Positions 1-12,250 of a stretch of DNA of 64,000 nt are shown in pieces (position 1 is the stretch's first letter; every line of letters begins with the position of its first letter). This stretch comes from Pseudocercospora fijiensis CIRAD86 (taxonomy: Eukaryota; Ascomycota; Dothideomycetes; Mycosphaerellales; Mycosphaerellaceae), in contig NW_006921535.1 in the NCBI RefSeq assembly GCF_000340215.1, positions 1-64,000 of the forward strand, given 5' to 3'. Position numbers and translations under genes: made by a program. The notes below the pieces were generated by a model that saw only the letters and a program-made list of their open reading frames with translations, did not search any database and was not told the DNA's origin.

Positions 1-236
1 AACCCTAACGCTAACCCTAACCCTAACCCTAACCCTAACCCTAACCCTAACCCTAACCCTAACCCTAACCCTAACCCTAACCCTAACCCTAACCCTAACC
101 CTAACCCTAACCCTAACCCTAACCCTAACCCTAACCCTAACCCTAACCCTAACCCTAACCCTAACCCTAACCCTAACCCTAACCCTAACCCTAACCCTAA
201 CCCTAACCCTAACCCTAACCCTAACCCTAACCCTAA
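1..236. repeat. Telomere repeat array (CCCTAA)n
   Basis: About 39 head-to-tail copies of CCCTAA read 5' to 3' into the chromosome, with one variant unit (AACGCT) near base 7. This is the C-rich strand of the TTAGGG telomere usual in filamentous fungi, so base 1 is at or near the physical chromosome end. The array stops abruptly at ATATTC. Confidence 0.99.
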
Positions 237-1060
237 ATATTCTTAGACGATATTAATAGTCGATTCCCTACCCTACTATTAGATTACTATCTATAGAGGA
301 GTAGAATAAAGCCTATAGATTAGGACCTATACTGCCCCTAGTAATAGGGAGGTATACCCTATTTATAGCGAGATAGATAGAACTTAAAACCTCTTATAAC
401 CCCTTTCTCCTTCCTTCTAAGAGTAGACCTTAGCTATTTACCTAGGCTCTAGTTAATCTAGGCACTAGGTAGATACGTATAAGGAGAATATACCGCGTAA
501 GAGGATTTTAACGATATATATCAACCTATAATCTATAGATACTAGGCTAAATTAAAGGGCTAATAGAGGAAAGACCCCTCCGTATAGATCTACTCTACTT
601 ACTATACCGCCCTATAAAGGCACCGAGGTACCGAGGACCGGAACTAAGCGTTCCCGGACCCGTACGCTTCCCCGTACGAGTCTAGAACCGGAACTAGTCC
701 TTCCCGGAAGGATCTAAGCTAAAAACAACTGCCGAAATTATACCTACCTAAAGCAGGTAACGGCAGTTTAGCCCTAATCTTACCGGGACGCGGAAAGATC
801 GCTACCCGAACGGCTATACGCCTATCCGACGGTATTATAGCTATCCGACGGCCTAATATTGCACCGTTAGGGCAATCTAACTCCGCGCGACGAGTAGATA
901 TATAGAGACAAGCCTATATAGTCCCTAAAGAGCATCTAATAGGCGAAACTACTTCTTTGTTTCTATAAGAGTAGTAGGACTACTTTTGTGTTCATTTAGG
1001 ACTCTATAAACTTATTCTTATTCCTATTCTTTTGCGGCTTTATTTAGAGTAAAGCTATTC
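237..1060. other. Subtelomeric sequence without a recognisable gene
   Basis: I see no coding relic here. The sequence is TA-rich and short of CpA/TpG, consistent with RIP. A small hairpin has arms AACTGCCG (727-734) and CGGCAGTT (761-768). A short GC-richer patch at 610-720 contains repeated CCGGAACTA words. Confidence 0.6.
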
Positions 1061-1260
1061 CTAACCCTAACTCAAACTCAAACTCAAACTCAAACTTAAA
1101 CTCAAACCCTAACTTAAACCCTAACTCAAACCCTAACTTAAACTCAAACTCAAACTCAAACTTAAACCTAAACGTTGTCTTAAACTTTAATCTAACCTCT
1201 AATCTAAACTTAAACTTTATCTCTAATTTTACCTTAAACTCGAACTCGAATATAAACCGT
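1061..1260. repeat. Degenerate telomere-like repeats (CTCAAA / CTTAAA / CCCTAA)
   Basis: Runs of AACTCAAACT, AACTTAAACC and AACCCTAACT repeat with a 6-bp rhythm and decay towards base 1,260. They look like a diverged interstitial telomere tract about 0.8 kb inside the true telomere. CTCAAA is not what RIP would make from CCCTAA, so ordinary divergence or a variant telomerase template product is more likely. Confidence 0.8.
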
Positions 1261-1429
1261 ATCTCTAACTTAAATCTTATAGTTTACTCTATAATGTCTT
1301 ACTCCTATATAGTTTACACTATAATAGTTTACTATATTTTACTCTCTTATTACTCTTACCCTTATAGTTCTCTCTAATACTTCTCTACTTCCGATAATTC
1401 TAACTCGCCTTATAGGTCCCTATTATATA

Positions 1430-2280
1430 TACTTATCTATTTACTAGACGGTTAAACCCTTAGGCGACTATTATATATACTAACCTATTTGCTATATAGC
1501 GAAACCTATAGGCTATTATCTTATACGACGACTATTTTACTATATAGCAAATCTATAGGTTATTATCTTATATACTAGCCTATCTACTAGACGGTAAAAT
1601 ATCCGAGATAGTATATCGTATATCGACCTATTTACTAGATAGTAAAATCTATACACTACTATCTTATATATCGACCTGTTTACTAGATAGCGAATTAAAA
1701 GTAGTATTATATTATACGCTAACCTATTTACTAGACGGTAAATTAAATGTACTACTATTTTATATACCGACCCGTTTACTAGACAGTAAAATCTATATAC
1801 TACTATTTTATATACCGACCTATTTGCTAGACGGCAAAATCTATACGCTACTATCTTATATAATAACCTCTTTATCGGATAGTAAAACCTATACGCTACT
1901 ATCTTATATACCGACCTCTTTACTAGATAGTAAAACCTATACGCTACTATTTTATATATCGACCTGTTTACTAGATAGCAAAATCTATAGATAGCTATCT
2001 TATATACCGACCTCTCTACTAGATAGCAAAATCTACGCGCTACTATCTTATATACCGACCCGTTTACTAGACGGTAAAATCTATAGGCAGCTATCTTATA
2101 TACCGACCTCTTTACTAAATAGCAAAATCTACGCGCTACTATCTTATATACCGACTAGTTTGCTAGACGGCAAAATTTATAGGTAGCTATCTTATATACC
2201 GACCTCTTTACTAGACAATAAAATCTATAAGCTATTATATTGTATACTAACCTCTTTAACTAATAGTAAAATATCTAGGC
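1430..2280. repeat. 48-bp subtelomeric satellite
   Basis: About 17 tandem copies. The word CTATYTTATA starts at 1,851, 1,899 and 1,947, giving a 48-bp period. Each unit contains GACCTGTTTACTAGATAG followed by (C/T)AAAATCTATA. That core, TTTRCTAGMYRGYAAAA, is a near-palindrome matching the dispersed block A palindrome found in introns further inside. Differences between units are mostly C/T or G/A, as RIP would produce. No gene is seen. Confidence 0.92.
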
Positions 2281-2880
2281 TATAACGGTATATAAACTAC
2301 TTTATATAGGATTATATAAATATTATTATATATCTATAGTAACTAACCTTTATACGTCCGACTACTAATATATATATATCTATACTCTATTATACTATAA
2401 GTACCGTAACCTATACTAGACCGCTTCGCTTCGTATATTAAAGTCGCTAGTACGTAGGTTAAAGCGCGTATAATTAGAATCTAATAATAGGTACCGTAAT
2501 ACCGCCTACCTTCCCTTATTATCTCGTCCTTTAGTCGATACTAGAATAATAGGTAATATATATACCGAGAGCCGTACTAGTATCTTATCCGCTAGATTAT
2601 ATCTACTAAACTCTATATCGAAGAGAGTATACGCTTCTATATCCGCTACTATACTAGCGATTATATTCTAGTCGTAGGAAGGTTCGGTATCGGCGTCTAG
2701 TACTATTAGGGTATCGAGTAGCTCCTCGACTATATATCGACTCGTATACTAGCTTCTCTAGCGATATATAATAAGGAATACTCGCAATATACCCTTCTAC
2801 GTCGATATATCTAACCCCTACTATAGTTACTAGACAACGTCCTTAAATAATTTAGAGAACTACTGTCTCGTATAATATAG
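2281..2880. other. Left edge of RIP-mutated block A, no assigned gene
   Basis: TA-rich sequence between the 48-bp satellite and the first relic I could read. Minus-strand reading frames become plausible after about 2,500, so this may be the 3' part of the following relic. I found no motif in it. Confidence 0.4.
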
Positions 2881-3520
2881 GTAGACCGAAGTACGGCACT
2901 TAGCCCGTCTAGTCTAGGCCGCCGGCTAGTAGGTTATAGATAGGTAAGGCGGGCGTATTACTAGAGCTATAGCGTTAAATAACGCTATAAACGTAATCTG
3001 CCCTTACTATAGTCGGTATTAGTCTACTAGGTTATCTTTATCCTAGTACTCTAGTAACCTACCGAATACTATAGCGACCTTAGCTAACGCTAAATGCTAC
3101 CTCGCGGGCTCCTAATCGAAGCCGAACGTCTAGTACGGCTAGTTACTATCGTCCTAGCTAAGTATATTTAACGCTACTCCGCCGTCCTTTAGCTATAAAA
3201 AGTCGATAGTTTTAGCCTAATTACGAAGGAAGGCGAGGCTTCGTACTAACTACTTAACCGGGTTATCTACTAACGTACTACCTACGCGGATCGGCCTTAG
3301 TACCGAATTATCTAAGTCGCGGAGCGCCCCGAATAGGCGAAAACGGTTAACGTAATAACGCAGTTTATATAATATCTCGTCGATTATCCGTTACTATTCG
3401 GCCTTAACTTTAGTACGGTATCTAACCTATACGTTATACGTCGGCAATATAACGTAGTCTAGAATATAACCCTATATCGCTAGCTCTTCCTAGCTATTAT
3501 CGAACGGCCCCTTTACTACC
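2880..3520 (-). pseudogene. Unrecognised coding relic (RIP-mutated), minus strand
   Basis: One minus-strand frame runs for over 180 codons. Its only interruptions are TAG/TAA codons that RIP would make from CAG, CAA or TGG. No frameshift is seen. The reading contains segments such as LRDLDNSVLRPIRVGSTLVD and LFNAIALVIRP. I do not recognise a domain. The relic probably extends on both sides, since the frame is still open at 3,520. It lies on the same strand as the SNF2-family relic that begins upstream at 11.9 kb. It could be a separate gene or a distal exon of a larger one. Confidence 0.5.
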
Positions 3521-4480
3521 TATAGCGCGGCTAGGCGCCTTATATATACCGTATAGCTAGCTAGCGGCAATATAACTCGGATAGTATTAGACTCTATATA
3601 GTATACGTTACTACTACTATTATCTCTTTTATTTTCTCTATCTACCTATATATATATATCCGCTAGGATAGAGTCTAGTCGAGCGAATTACTATTATTCG
3701 ATTACGTAGGTATCGTCTATAATTATAAGTACAAAGACGACCGGTATAAAGATCGGATCTTTATATTATACCGTAAGGACGATAAGATCCCTCGGCTACG
3801 CGTATAGAGTAGCGGTATATAACGCTCTATAGACGCCTAAGTACGATCGGCGCTAGTATCGATATATAGAAAATAGCGGGCGTCGATTATAGGAGTCGTT
3901 CGCGTCGTAACGTATTACTCGTCGCTCGGATAGTATTTCGCTTACTACCTACTAAAAAACTATATCGAGGAGCTCCGGTAAGAGTAATAGCAGTATCGTA
4001 GTTATAGTAAGTATAAAGAATATCGCTATATAGCTAAGATATCGAGCGCGATATTAACTCCTTTTATTTTAATATATATATCTTAAGTAATTGCTCTCGC
4101 GCCCGTATATATTCGGATCTAGTACTATTAATTAGTAACTATATTTTTTTTCTAGCTTTTATATAAACCGCTATCGCCTACGATATATTACTCGAATCTC
4201 GTCGACAACCCTCTAACTTTAATACTATAATCTATTAGTACTCTATATTAGGATAGCTTTATAGTTTAGTCGGTTAGTATCTACTAAGACGCTATATACT
4301 ATATACAATTTTATATTACGATACCCTATACAAAGTAAAATTTATAAATTGTCTATAATCTAGCTAGTCTATATATACGAGACGAGACGTAGCTATTAAT
4401 CGCGTATAATATAGCGATAGCAAGATATATACGAAAATATAAATAGGTAGAGTAAGAGCTACAAAATTAATTACTAGGGC
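3521..4480. other. Block A interval, RIP-mutated, no assigned gene
   Basis: Heavily TA-enriched sequence without a frame I could follow confidently. Minus-strand coding remains are likely in the first part. AT-rich intergenic-looking sequence occupies 4,040-4,480. Confidence 0.35.
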
Positions 4481-5240
4481 TAGTCTAGCGCAAATAGGGC
4501 GCTATTAGGGTTGTCTAGAAACTATTAAGCTATAAGTAGACTATTTTGCTAGTCGGGAAAATAGTATTTAACGTTATTACGATATATGTCGCTAGTAGGG
4601 TATCTTTAACGCTAGTTAAGATAACTATTATTTTATCCCCGAGGACGTACCGACGACTAAGCCCTAGCTAGTATCCTTACGCTACCCGTATATTATCGCG
4701 CCGACCGGGAAACCCTAGGGCACTTATAGTACTACTTATAGAATCTATTAAGCTACGAGTAGACTATTCTACTAGCCGGGAAGTTAATTATCGATACTCT
4801 TATATCGTAAGTAGGGCGTTTCGGTACTATCTATAGAAATTATTAAGCTACGAGTAGACTATTTCGCTAGCTAGGAAGTTAGCTATTAAGGCTCGGATCG
4901 GCGGTAGGGCGCAGTTAGTGCTATTTATACAAATTATCTAGCTACGAGTAGACTATCCTACTAGCCGGGAAATTAACTATCGAGGCTTTTATATTATAAG
5001 TAGGGCGCTTTTAGTACTATTTATAGAAATTATTAAGCTACGAGTAGACTATTTTACTAGCCGGGAAAATAGTTATTAACGTCCTATAATGTATATCGTT
5101 AGCAGTACGTATTTAATGCTACCTACTATACCTAACGTTTAATTATATAAGGATATATCGACGGCGAAGACTTACTTAACGTTATTATATTACCTATAGA
5201 CTATTTCGCTAACTAGGAACCCTAAAGTACTATCTCCTAC
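4480..5240. repeat. Tandem ~95-bp repeat built on the block A palindrome
   Basis: The phrase AAGCTACGAGTAGACTAT recurs at about 4,750, 4,845, 4,939 and 5,035 (periods 95, 94 and 96), with an outlying copy at 4,527. It is always followed by a near-palindrome of the type TTTTRCTAGCCGGGAAAAT. The array thus multiplies the same motif that sits singly in nearby introns and in the 48-bp satellite. Confidence 0.85.
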
Positions 5241-5249
5241 TAGGCGATT

Positions 5250-6330
5250 TAATATATAGGATAATAATTGGTACTAGATTAATTAGTACGTATTTTATAC
5301 GTATCCTTCCGATACTCGAAATAGGTATATAGTAGTACGTCTATCCCCTCTATCGACTAACCTCGTTAATCTATATCTATCCTCGATACCGCTTAAGAGT
5401 ATCTATACTAATCGTTAACTATAATACTATTACCTATCGGCCTTACCTATAGTCGCGGAGACCGTATCTAAGTACGCCTAGATTAATACTAATATAGCGT
5501 CGATCTTGCCCTTTATATCCGGTATCTTACGAAGCGGAGCCTATCGATCCTATAGCCTAGTAACTAGACCGCCGAGGAGATAGGTATTTAGCTATACGAT
5601 TTTAGTCGACTTCCTAGTCTTAGCTTCGAATACAAGACCGATAGCCGTACTAGCGTTACTAAGTTTATACGAGCGGAGTATACCGAGGGCGTCGTTAATC
5701 TTTAGATATAGGATAGCGCGCTTATCCTCTATTAATAGCCGGCTAGCGGTAGTAGAGGAAGCCGATAGCTAGGCGTACGATTATAGGCGCTTTAGTATAT
5801 ATCGGGCACGCTTCGCGCTATAACGCTCGCCCGATAAATTATAGCTAAGGCTAAACTTACGCTTACAAGGCCGAGTTAGAGACTAGATATCTATCTAAGG
5901 GCTAGTAATACCGCCTAGAGGCAAGTCTAGATCTTATAGATAGTCGGGGGTAGAAGATAGTCTAGAACTCGAGCGCCGGTCTATAGCTAACTCGTCGTCG
6001 TTATCGACGTCCTCGGTACTAGTAGGAGTAGATAATAGTCGCTTCTATTAAGCTTACTTCTATCGAGCTCTATCGATATAGTATATAATAGCTTCGTCGT
6101 TATTACCGTTATCGTTACTATCGTCGCTATCCTTAGTAACGATAGTAGTAGATAGCGGAAACTTTAGGCCTTTAATATAGAGTCTCCTCTTACCCTTAGA
6201 TCGAGCCTTAGATAGGGGCTAAGCGGATACCTTACCGTCCGATAGATAGGGAGTATTAGCCTTACTATTAGGTCGATTAATATCCGTATTAGCCGGACTA
6301 GTCGGGTCGTTAGCGTAATCGGATTAGCCG
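5250..6330 (-). pseudogene. Unrecognised coding relic, possibly the C-terminal part of the adjacent SNF2-family gene
   Basis: A minus-strand frame stays open apart from RIP-type TAG/TAA codons. It contains readable stretches such as IEDKRAILYLKINDALGIL and GLVFEAKTRKSTKIV. No family is recognised. It lies directly downstream, on the same strand, of the SNF2-family relic, with no promoter-like repeat between them. It may be the last exons of that gene or a separate short gene. Confidence 0.45.
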
Positions 6331-6670
6331 TCGTCGAAGCTATAGTTAGATTCGCTATCGTCGATTATCGTTACTAGCTATTAGATTTCTCCGAGTAGGA
6401 TAGTATCGTCTTACTCGGGATCGTATATAAGGTCGCCGAACTAATTATTAGGGCTAATAACCGGGATAGAATTAGGATCGTTAGGATCGGCTATCTTAGG
6501 CTTAACGAGGGCTAGGAATATAAGATATTCGAATTTAGTCCGGCCGTTTAATAGGATCTTAAGCTTAGCTACTACCTACCTAAATAGCGTAGAGTAGCGC
6601 TAGTAGTTTCGCGCTATAACGTTTTCGAGATATACTATAAGGGGAATTAGCAATTATATAAATACCGAAA

Positions 6671-6701
6671 CGCTAACTATTTTGCTAGATAGTAAAGTAG
6701 T
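6671..6701. repeat. Block A palindrome inside an intron
   Basis: CTAACTATTTTGCTAGATAG followed by TAAAGTAGT lies inside the 91-bp intron 6,635-6,725 (minus-strand donor GTAAGT, acceptor CTTATAG with a TGCTAAT branch-like site). Confidence 0.75.
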
Positions 6702-7837
6702 CGGTAATATAACGACGATACTTACTATACTAATATAGGATAATATCTAGATTATAGTCGCTAGTATCGATAGCCTAGCGAGATATATCGTAAAGGTATC
6801 GATATATTATCTCGAGGAAGATAAACTCGACCTAATCTATATAGTATATATATAACTAGGCGCGAAAGTTAAGAGGCACAATCTCGGGCTTAGCTTTAAT
6901 ATTAGGGTCGTCGCGATTATCTAGATCTCGCGTAGGATAGTCGGGAGTAGGAGTCGGAACGGCTATTATAGTATCGAGGGTATAAGCCGTCTACTTAGCC
7001 TTAAGTCTACCGTAAGATAGGCGCTAGATTACCTCGATAGGGAGGACGTATTTTATTACTAGCGTACGATACTCCTTCTATATAGGGTCGCGGCGACTAG
7101 ATCGAATACCGTATATAGTTCGTATATAGATATCCGCTATACCCTACTTTACGTAATAAGCCGCCTCTACGATAAACGTATCTTCGTCTTACTAGATAGT
7201 AGGGTCGGCTACGATTATAGTAGTTAATAGACGATATACTTCCTCTTAAACTACGTCTAGGTCGGGGGTAACGGTTACTATAAGCTAGTTAAAGAATCGA
7301 GTATAGTAATCGTACTATAGTATATAGTCGATTATATCGTCTAAGCTAAGGTCGTATACGATAACTAGGTAAGTCTACCTAACGCGAGAGGAGCGACCCG
7401 TCTACTAAGCCTTCTAGATAAAGCCGACGATATCTAAGACGAGTTAGACGTATCCGCTATACTATAGATTAGCCGCCTCGGATCTAGTATAAGACGAGAG
7501 GATAATAACCTTAACCTTAGGATTATAGTTATAGTTATTCTCGGTAGAGCTACGCTCGGCTTAGGTTATCCCGGCGTAAATAGAGATATAATCGATTATA
7601 TATAGGTCGAGAAGGAGCTCGATAGCCTTATAATTTAGCGGCTTATTAATCTAAAAGATTATCTTCTCGTCGGCGAGGATAATATATCGGTAGAGGAGCT
7701 ATAGCGAAGCGTAGAGCTTAGGTAACTTTTAAATTAGATACTTAAGGCGATCTAGGCGCGCCCTAATACTAGGGTTATTAATATTTCCCTTAGTATAGGT
7801 CTAGAAGAAGTCTTAGGTAGATACGGAGTTCTAAGAC

Positions 7838-7964
7838 CTAAACGGTAGTTAGTAAAAGTATAGTTAAAGTAGAGTAATCGTTAACTATTTCGCCGACCGG
7901 TAAAACCGTCGATATCGTATAATAGTTTACCGGCTAGCGAAACGGTTAGAGATAATAGACTTAT
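7838..7964 (-). other. Intron of SNF2-family relic A with paired palindromes
   Basis: The donor now reads ATAAGTCT, which RIP would make from CTGTAAGTCT. The acceptor is TTTACTAACTACCGTTTAG. Joining phase 2 to the next exon keeps the SNF2 frame. Two palindromes, about 7,879-7,910 and 7,921-7,950, can pair into one hairpin. Confidence 0.75.
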
Positions 7965-9621
7965 AGTAAGTTAATATATAGCGTAGAAGAGTCGATATTA
8001 TACTCGAGGAGCTAGCTAAATATATCTAAGGAGGCGCTAAGTACTAATAATCGGCGGAATACGGTAGGGTAGGAGCGCTTCTAGCTAGGAGTAGTCGGGT
8101 TATTATAGACGCGGTTAAGGCGGTCGTTACCTACGATTATAGCGAATCTAGCGACTATAGCGCAATATATAGCCTCTAACGTTAAAGTAGGCGAGGTCTC
8201 TATATAGATAATCTACTATAGTAGGATTTTAGAGCCGAGTATTACGGTCTCGCCCTAGATAAGTAGTTAGGTACCTTTAACGCGGCAAAGTATATAAATA
8301 CTTATCGGTAGGGGAACGAGGGCGGAGTAGCGCCTATCTATATTATCCTTATCGCTTAGATATAAGAGAGTCCGCTAGGCGACGGGATCGATTACTTAGA
8401 GATAGCGTTCCTACTCGCTAATACTATACTACTTCTTACTATTACTATTTAGGGCAGGTTAGGATACTTAGTTAGTAGGTACGCGAGTCTAGTCTATACC
8501 GTACTTCTTACGGAACTCCTCGTATAGCCGCTCGTAGACGTCCGAGCTACCGAGGCTACTAATAAGTTCTTTACGACGAGTATCTAGCTACTTCTTACGA
8601 ATATACCGAAAGAGATAGCGTATAAGGCTAGCAAAGTCGGCTATATTATTACGGAATAGTATAGCTATCGCGAATACTAAGACCGTATACTCGTTATCGA
8701 GTAGTATTTATACGGAGTTACTCTATAGAGAAAACTTATTCTTAAAGTAATAGCCTTTATCGCCGATAACGATAGATAGCCGGGCGGCGCGCGTACCCTA
8801 TAGAAGAGATATATTATTAGATATATACTCTAGTAGGAACGCCTCGTCCTTATCCTATTTCTTAGTAGCGTCGTATATACGCTCGGCGGTATTATCGAGT
8901 ATAGTAAAGTCGTCGAGAGACTCTTTAGGTTCCTCGATATCGCGGAGTTACTCGAGTTTCTAGCTATATTACGTCTTATATATAACGCCTAGTTGCATAG
9001 TCTTCTAGACCTACGAATCCTTAGTAGTAATAAGGATAGTATAAGTAGTCTATAGGCTTTCGACTAGCAACCTATTAACGAAAGTAATAAGACCTTCTAG
9101 CTTAGCGGTAGCACCTTTAATATAGTAGGTAGGATTCTTAGGATCGGGCTTAACGTTAATATATATAGTAACGTTAATATAGCGCGCGTAGCCCTTTCTA
9201 GGCCTAAAGTATCGGGCGCAATTATTACGCTAGGTATTAACGGCCGTATTAGGGCTAATCTCGTATATAGGTATATAATCCGGTAGGGCCGGATTATACT
9301 CGTTAAAGAAGGCTTAGACTACTAAGAATACGAGGTTATATACGTCGGCGTCTATATACTTTAGTAGAGTATACTACTCGCTACCGGCCTTTACTATTTA
9401 GATATCGATGCCGATATACTAGCCCGGCTTAGACTCTATAGGCAACCCTAGATAGGCCTAGACGTAGGCATCGATAAGCTCCTATTTATCCGGCGTAGAT
9501 AGGCGGGTATCGACGTCTATCGAGGCCTAGTTAGTAGCGTTAACTATAGATATAGGAATTTATATATCGGTAACGAGGCGAGGCGCGATATTACTCTCGA
9601 TATACGCGCAGTAGAGTACGG

Positions 9622-9758
9622 CTATAATAAACGTTAGTAGAGGAGAAATAAGTAGTAGGTAGACTATTTTACCGTCCGGACAAAAAGAAAAAGATATATA
9701 AGCGACGACTAGATTACCGGCCGGCAAAACGGTCTATACGTAGAAAGAGAAAACGTAC
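9622..9758 (-). other. Intron of SNF2-family relic A with paired palindromes
   Basis: Donor GTACGT and acceptor CTCTACTAACGTTTATTATAG bound a 137-bp intron directly after the Walker A exon. The frame continues after splicing. Two palindromes, TTTTGCCGGCCGGTAA and its partner near 9,665, sit between the splice sites and can pair with each other. Confidence 0.8.
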
Positions 9759-11157
9759 CTCGGTAGTTACGACGCTATTCTTCGATATATTCGGACTAAT
9801 AGACGACGGCGTAGAGGACTGTAATAGTCTTACTAGTACCTACGTTATCGGCGAGGATAGCGCCTTATATAGGCGACTTCTATATTTAAAGAATCTACGC
9901 GATTACCTAAGGCTACTATAGCTTTAAGGCGAGATCGCGAAATATAATACAGAATCTATACTTACTAATAGGGTTAATCTCGCCGTCTAGGAGCGCGGTA
10001 ACTATAATACCCGTCGTAGCGTACGCGTCTATAAATATAGGAGGGACGGCTAATACGCTATTTATATAACGTAATATGTTACTAAATATAGCATTCGTAT
10101 CCGTAGGGGACTATAGAAGTTCGCGGTAGTCTAGAGAATCGGCGGTATAGTACTCGGCCTCTCGGTTAATATAGTCCTATATAGCCGATAGTAGATTATC
10201 GTTTATATCTTAGGATAGAGGTATACCTACGGTATAGTAGACCTTCTCCGTATATTAGCGGTAACCTTTATAGAGAAACCGCTTATTAGCCGGATCGATA
10301 GTAGTATAGTCGTTAAAGAAGATTAGGTTACGGCGCTCGGCGAGGCATTTAATATATTCGTCGCGTATAGTCTAATCCTACGTATCTAGATCGCGGGTAT
10401 TAAGGTTAGTAGTCTTACCCGCGAATAGGTTATAGCGTATACCCGAGAGGTATTAGATAGTATTATTATACTCTTAGGCCGAACGGAGAATAGTGCGTTT
10501 TATATTAGTAAAGAATTCGGATTCGACGTCGGCTAGAGCCTAGCGAGCTTCGTTATCGGCTAGTTTTTAGTCTTAGGCCTACTCTACGGTATTAAATATC
10601 GTAGTGCTAGGGACTCTATATACGATAGGCTCCGCGTTAGCTCTACTATAGAAATCCTTCTTAAATACGTATACTATACCCCCTACTTCCTTGTTCTTAC
10701 GAACCTTAGTATACTAGTATTAGACTAGTAATATAAGGCGAAAGAGGACATTTCCGTTAACCTCCTAGCCTTAAATACTCTTAGTTACCTTTCGGTATTC
10801 GGGGGGAATCTCCGGAGGCACTTCGAGTATATACGTATAGTCTTCGTATATCTCGGCGACTATTCGTACTAGGTAGGCTATACGTAGGAAATAGACGGCG
10901 AGGCGTAGTCTCGGCTTCGAATATAGGAAGCGGATATCGTTAGGTATATCCTCTACCGTAAGATCGTCGATAGTAAAAGTGTTATCGGATATAGCGAAGA
11001 TATACTCGAGAATAGTCTTCGTCGGGACTAAATTATTCGAGTTGCCCGGTAGCTAGTCCTCCTTAGGCAAGTCGTCGTTACTATCGCGTAAACTAAATAG
11101 GTTCTATATAATAATATTAGCGTTAACTAGAAGGGATATATAACTACGAGGACTAAA

Positions 11158-11231
11158 CCGCTAACTATTTCGCCGGCCGGTAAAGTCTAACTTCGGTATA
11201 GCGGATTTACTAGCCGGCAAAATAGTTAGTA
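11158..11231. repeat. Paired block A palindromes, probable intron of SNF2-family relic A
   Basis: CTAACTATTTCGCCGGCCGG and, 40 bp further on, TTTACTAGCCGGCAAAATAG form an inverted pair between the Lys-rich N-terminal exon and the body of the gene. Splice sites were not fixed precisely. Confidence 0.65.
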
Positions 11232-12013
11232 TATTAGTCTAGGTATATAGCGTAGGACGGAACTTATCTAATATCTACCGTTATTCTAATACTACCGACC
11301 TACCGACTACGATATAGCTTAAAGGAACCCTTTATATAGATCCTAATAAGGGAAGTTTAGGAATAAGAGAATATATCTATTCTTCTCTAGACCGGACCCT
11401 AGGAAGCCGAGAAGGTATATACCGCAATCGGCCTAGACGGGAACTCGCGTACCGTTTACTAGGAATATTCTAAGCGCCTCTCTTCTAGCTTTACGTATAG
11501 CCTCGTATAGTACCTACTTCTTATCTATAGTTAGGCTAAACTATAGCGATACGGTTGCTACCTTAGGTACCTTAGGAGCCTTAGGCTTAGGCTTAGGCTA
11601 GGCGGATATATCCGGCGTAGGAGGAGTAGCTAGTACATTCTAGGTAGCCTTAGTACTCTTACCCTTAGTTCTCGTAGAAAGAGTCGGTAACGACTCGGTA
11701 GCGTTCGCGTTAGTAGTAACTATCTTCTTACGCTTCTTCGGCGTCGCTAGGCTAGTCGGTACGAACTTCTCGTTCGGATTTATAATCGCCGTCGGTATAT
11801 AGCGTACTAGCCGTTATTTACCGTTCGGACTAGCTAGAAGAGTAGCTCGTAGATATAGATCGGTTTACTAGGCGGAGAAAACAGAAGTATAGACTAGTTT
11901 ACTAGATAGAGAAACGAGACGAAGATAGGTAGATAGGGAAGGTAGTAGTAGTAGAAGTAGATTATAAAGTAGAAGAAGTTAGGGCGATAGTAGAAAGGTA
12001 TATACTAGTATTA

Positions 12014-12250
12014 GCGCTCGGACCTCTAACCGTTTATACGGTAGGCCGCGCAAATAGCGTAAATATATAGGGCGGTTTACTTTACTAACGCGCGTATAAA
12101 AGAGACGTCCCGAGCGATATAGCTAATTTATATAGTAAAGTTAGGACCGCCTTTCGTTCGGTACGTTAGTTAAGGCCGATAGGTAAAGTCCGCTAAAACG
12201 CGCTAGTATAGGGTTTAGAACCTAATCTAAGAGGAAGGAATAAAGTAAAG
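12014..12250 (-). promoter_or_regulatory. Shared promoter cassette, copy 1 (upstream of SNF2-family relic A)
   Basis: One of four related ~200-240-bp segments in block A. They share AGCGCTCGG, GTATAAAAGAG, a TATA-like box read on the minus strand as TATATAAATTAGC (12,122-12,135), CTTCGTTCG and GTAAAGTC. It lies immediately upstream of a minus-strand gene and is separated from it by an AGTAGAAGTAGATTATAAAG leader-like stretch and a block A palindrome at 11,865-11,920. Confidence 0.7.

Larger units (their letters stand above)
6340..11860 (-). pseudogene. SNF2-family helicase relic A
   Basis: A large minus-strand gene with RIP stops and intact frame across introns. The N-terminal exon (about 11,590-11,780) is Lys/Ser/Thr-rich with a nuclear-localisation-like PKKRKK. 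Before the ATPase it reads LALKLQQPQVIAQILQMEV, then the Walker A region AILADNVGTSKTITVL at 9,826-9,853. A long insert region (8,460-9,620) contains NTQRNNCARYFRPRKGY. The C-terminal helicase lobe gives VIILSSYTRSEAANLQ (about 7,470-7,515) and QQTGRSSRVRQTY at about 7,375-7,401, matching SNF2 motifs V and VI (…GRxxRxGQ). Introns at 6,635-6,725, 7,838-7,964 and 9,622-9,758 keep frame; the 7,964 donor has lost its G to A. Each contains the block A palindrome. A shared promoter cassette lies just upstream. SNF2 proteins are DNA-dependent ATPases acting on chromatin or in repair; this gene is dead. Confidence 0.85.

Noticed and set aside
1430..2280. Regular 48-bp repeats as a CRISPR-like array
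   Set aside because: The whole 48 bp is conserved with no unique spacers, and the context is eukaryotic and telomeric.
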